This document shows positions 62,049-64,000 of a stretch of DNA of 64,000 bases, piece by piece. Location: contig CAWBKX010000002.1 of the NCBI GenBank assembly GCA_963789565.1, positions 1,984,001 to 2,048,000 on the forward strand. The letters are read 5' to 3'. The translations under genes and the position numbers were made by a program. Source of the stretch: CALAGB01 sp963789565 (GTDB lineage Bacteria > Chloroflexota > Chloroflexia > Thermomicrobiales > Thermomicrobiaceae). Each line of letters starts with the position of its first letter. The first letter of the stretch is position 1. The notes beneath the pieces are model-generated. The model worked only from the letters and a program-made list of their open reading frames with translations, was not told the DNA's origin and did no database searches.

Positions 62049-62818
62049 TGAGCCTGATATGGGACTCCGCCTTGGGCTCGACGCGCTTCGAGTTCAACAT
62101 GCAGATTCGCCGCAAGTCGGTCTGGATCGCCACCCTGCTGTGCAGTCTGATCGTGGTTACTGGACTGAAGAATCCGTGGAATGCAGCCTCCAATGTGCCG
62201 ATCTCCCGCACGATCGGAGATTGGGCCGTCGTCTGCAACGCCTTCCTGCCAGTCGTCTTCGGCGTACTGCTGGCTGATCGGCTACCGCGCGATCGACGCC
62301 TGGGCGTAACAGAGCTGTTCGATTCGCTTCCGGCGTCTGAAGGTGCACGCCTCTTCGGCAAGTACCTGGGGAGCGCCATGGCGGGCACGCTGCCGATCTT
62401 GCTGGTCTACACGACCGGCATCGGGTACGTGCTCAACCGCTGGCACGATCCGAGGGCCATCCTGTACGCTCTGACGGCTTTCGCGGCGATCAACATTCCG
62501 GGGCTTCTGTTCGTCGCCGCCTTCTCGGTCGCCGTTCCGGTGCTTCTGTGGGTACCCCTCTACCAATTTCTCTTTGTTGGCTACTGGTTCTGGGGCAATC
62601 TGCTCAGCCCGAATTACGGCATCCCGACCTTGAGCGACACCATGCTGACACCGATCGGCGGGAACGCCGCGTCAGGGTTCTTCGGCGTCACCACCATCAC
62701 CGGAGGAACGGCTCCGGCCTGGCAAGGAGGCGTAAGTATCATGGTGCTGCTGGCCTGCGCGGCGCTGGCGTTGGTGACGGCAAACGGGTATCTCTCCTGG
62801 CGCCGCGCACGTGTCTGA
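62048..62818 (+). CDS. second ABC-2-type transporter permease subunit
   Basis: A 256-residue membrane protein: RLGVTELFDSLPASEGARLF then GKYLGSAMAGTLPILLVYTT, the ABC-2 loop and helix pattern, with four further helices (ILYALTAFAAINIPGLLFVA, LWVPLYQFLFVGYWFWGNLL, ending GYLSWRRARV). It starts at the last base of the previous gene. Together with the preceding proteins it would form the membrane part of an exporter. Confidence 0.82.
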   Translation: MSLIWDSALGSTRFEFNMQIRRKSVWIATLLCSLIVVTGLKNPWNAASNVPISRTIGDWAVVCNAFLPVVFGVLLADRLPRDRRLGVTELFDSLPASEGARLFGKYLGSAMAGTLPILLVYTTGIGYVLNRWHDPRAILYALTAFAAINIPGLLFVAAFSVAVPVLLWVPLYQFLFVGYWFWGNLLSPNYGIPTLSDTMLTPIGGNAASGFFGVTTITGGTAPAWQGGVSIMVLLACAALALVTANGYLSWRRARV

Positions 62819-62872
62819 CGACCGCAAGAGATCACAGATGGGGTCGCGATCTTCTATTGAAGTGGAGCAGTG

Positions 62873-63769
62873 ATGAACATCGAACTACAAGCGCTCACCA
62901 AAACCTATCACGGTGGTGTGCGTGCGTTGGACGGCATCGACCTGAACATCTCGACCGGCATGTTCGGCCTGCTGGGACCCAATGGCGCCGGTAAGACGAC
63001 GCTGATGCGCATCCTCGCCGGGATCATGCGCCCAACCTCGGGCGGCTATCGGGTGGGCGACATCGACGGTTCGACCAACGAGGGACGCCAGGCGGTCAAG
63101 CAGATCCTCGGCTATCTGCCACAGGAACTGGGACTCTACCCCGACCTCTCGGCGCGCGAGTTCCTGGATTACATCGGCATTCTCAAGGGACTCGACGACC
63201 GGCGCGCACGCCGTGATCGCGTCGAGACGTTGCTGGAGATGGTGGCATTACAGGACGTCGCTGGACGCAAGCTGAAGACCTTCTCCGGCGGCATGAAGCA
63301 GCGGGTCGGCATCGCGCAAGCGCTGCTGAACGACCCACGCCTGCTGATCGTCGACGAACCGACGGCCGGACTCGACCCTGAAGAGCGCATCCGCTTCCGC
63401 AACCTTCTGTCCGATCTGGCTGGTGAACGGACCGTGATCCTCTCGACCCACATCGTCGAGGACATCGCGCAGACCTGCCGCAATCTAGCCATTTTGAGTC
63501 AGGGGAAGGTCCTCTTCCAGGGGGCATCGCTGGAACTGATTGAACGGGCACGCGGCAACGTCTGGACCGTGACGACCGACGGTCCCAAGCCGGAGGGAGA
63601 TCTGACGGTCGTCTCGATGCTGCATCTGGCCGAAGGAACGCAATACCGGGTGGTTGGCGAACAGACCCTGGGTATGGCGGCAGCACCAGCGCAACCAACG
63701 CTGGAGGATGGCTACATCTGGCTGATGCGCTCTTCACGCACAGCGGCATCGGTGGCGGTGGGGGTGTAG
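62873..63769 (+). CDS. ABC transporter ATPase (exporter type)
   Basis: A 298-residue nucleotide-binding protein: Walker A GPNGAGKTTLMRILAG, Q-loop LGYLPQELGLYPDL, signature FSGGMKQRVGIAQALL, Walker B RLLIVDEPTAGLDPEER, and H-loop ILSTHIVED. It has a C-terminal extension (~85 residues). Start at 62873 (ATG) after GGAG. It completes the exporter with the upstream permeases; its operon is headed by the ECF sigma and anti-sigma-permease. Confidence 0.92.
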   Translation: MNIELQALTKTYHGGVRALDGIDLNISTGMFGLLGPNGAGKTTLMRILAGIMRPTSGGYRVGDIDGSTNEGRQAVKQILGYLPQELGLYPDLSAREFLDYIGILKGLDDRRARRDRVETLLEMVALQDVAGRKLKTFSGGMKQRVGIAQALLNDPRLLIVDEPTAGLDPEERIRFRNLLSDLAGERTVILSTHIVEDIAQTCRNLAILSQGKVLFQGASLELIERARGNVWTVTTDGPKPEGDLTVVSMLHLAEGTQYRVVGEQTLGMAAAPAQPTLEDGYIWLMRSSRTAASVAVGV

Positions 63770-63775
63770 CCATAG

Positions 63776-63890
63776 AAACGTAGCGGCGGGACCTACGCCC
63801 GCCGACAGTCGAAGACCGTAAGTTCCCTCGAGGTGGCGTTGTCCGGGACTTCGTCCACGCTGGCGGCCGCAGGTGCCGCTACTACGATGG
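63776..63890. repeat. hairpin repeat family copies 4 and 5, window end
   Basis: Copy 4 (63776-63803): GAAACGTAGCGGCGGGACCT with GGCGGG/CCCGCC arms. Copy 5 (63862-63888), inverted on the minus strand: GTAGTAGCGGCACCTGCGG. They flank a short unique stretch after the ATPase gene. The remaining sequence to 64000 holds no recognisable gene. Confidence 0.6.
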
Positions 63891-64000
63891 GATGATCCCT
63901 CTCCCCGATTACTTCGTCATGCACTTCACACAAACTCGTTGGCCAGCCCTCTTCAAAACGATGCGGCCGGATGCTATTGTGTGACGATCGTTCATCATCG

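Overview
This window is a GC-rich (about 60%) bacterial chromosome segment with short intergenic gaps, many GTG starts and some TTG, good Shine-Dalgarno sites, Tat and lipoprotein export signals, and genes that point to F420/deazaflavin use (a luciferase-like monooxygenase and a Ddn-like protein). Together with the collagen-like surface protein, the ferritin-like proteins, an RskA-type anti-sigma factor and several families common in soil Chloroflexota, this suggests a Thermomicrobia-like Chloroflexota or, less likely, an actinobacterium. The lineage is inferred; no rRNA or tRNA gene was seen.

Layout. 1-2.5 kb: histidine catabolism (hutH-hutU, hutU cut by the window edge). 2.7-3 kb: CsbD stress protein. 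3.2-9.8 kb: peptide use (CocE-type hydrolase, Dpp-like binding protein, two permeases, M55 D-aminopeptidase) with no ATPase genes. 9.8-16.6 kb: metallo-hydrolase, a PadR-rhodanese fusion divergent from chromate transporter ChrA with a 13-bp-period repeat between them, a methyltransferase, a decayed MFS gene and small proteins. 17-26 kb: TPP enzyme, Ddn-like protein, PIN/excisionase-type toxin-antitoxin pair, SDR with an altered active site, phosphotransferase, GtrA plus glycosyltransferase, GNAT. 26.7-28 kb: collagen-like surface protein. 28-35 kb: M20 peptidase, two-component system, an L7/L12-like small protein and an HtrA protease flanked by inverted copies of an intergenic repeat. 35-38 kb: a catabolic cluster of LLM monooxygenase, two-subunit sulfopyruvate/phosphonopyruvate decarboxylase-like enzyme and a cyclase-family hydrolase. 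38-44 kb: methyltransferase, MOSC, PaiB-like, WYL regulator, toroid protein and AlkZ-related protein. 44-50.5 kb: an extremely cysteine-rich Tat-exported protein, a large XRE/NB-ARC/TPR regulator and a DHA2 exporter with TetR. 50.5-58 kb: PEP mutase/ICL-family enzyme, a complete IS4-type element with terminal inverted repeats, LysR, two ferritin-like proteins and a second DHA2 exporter with a perfect 22-bp upstream palindrome. 58-64 kb: an ECF sigma/RskA pair, then a second ECF sigma factor translationally linked to a zinc-finger anti-sigma domain fused to a six-helix permease-like domain, two more permeases and an ABC ATPase.

The most unusual loci are the ECF sigma/anti-sigma-permease/ABC cluster (59.8-63.8 kb), the PadR-rhodanese/ChrA locus with its iterated operator, the LLM-decarboxylase-cyclase cluster, the cysteine-rich secreted protein, and a dispersed hairpin repeat family found in several 3' intergenic regions. 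Functions are from reading motifs by eye; no database search was run.
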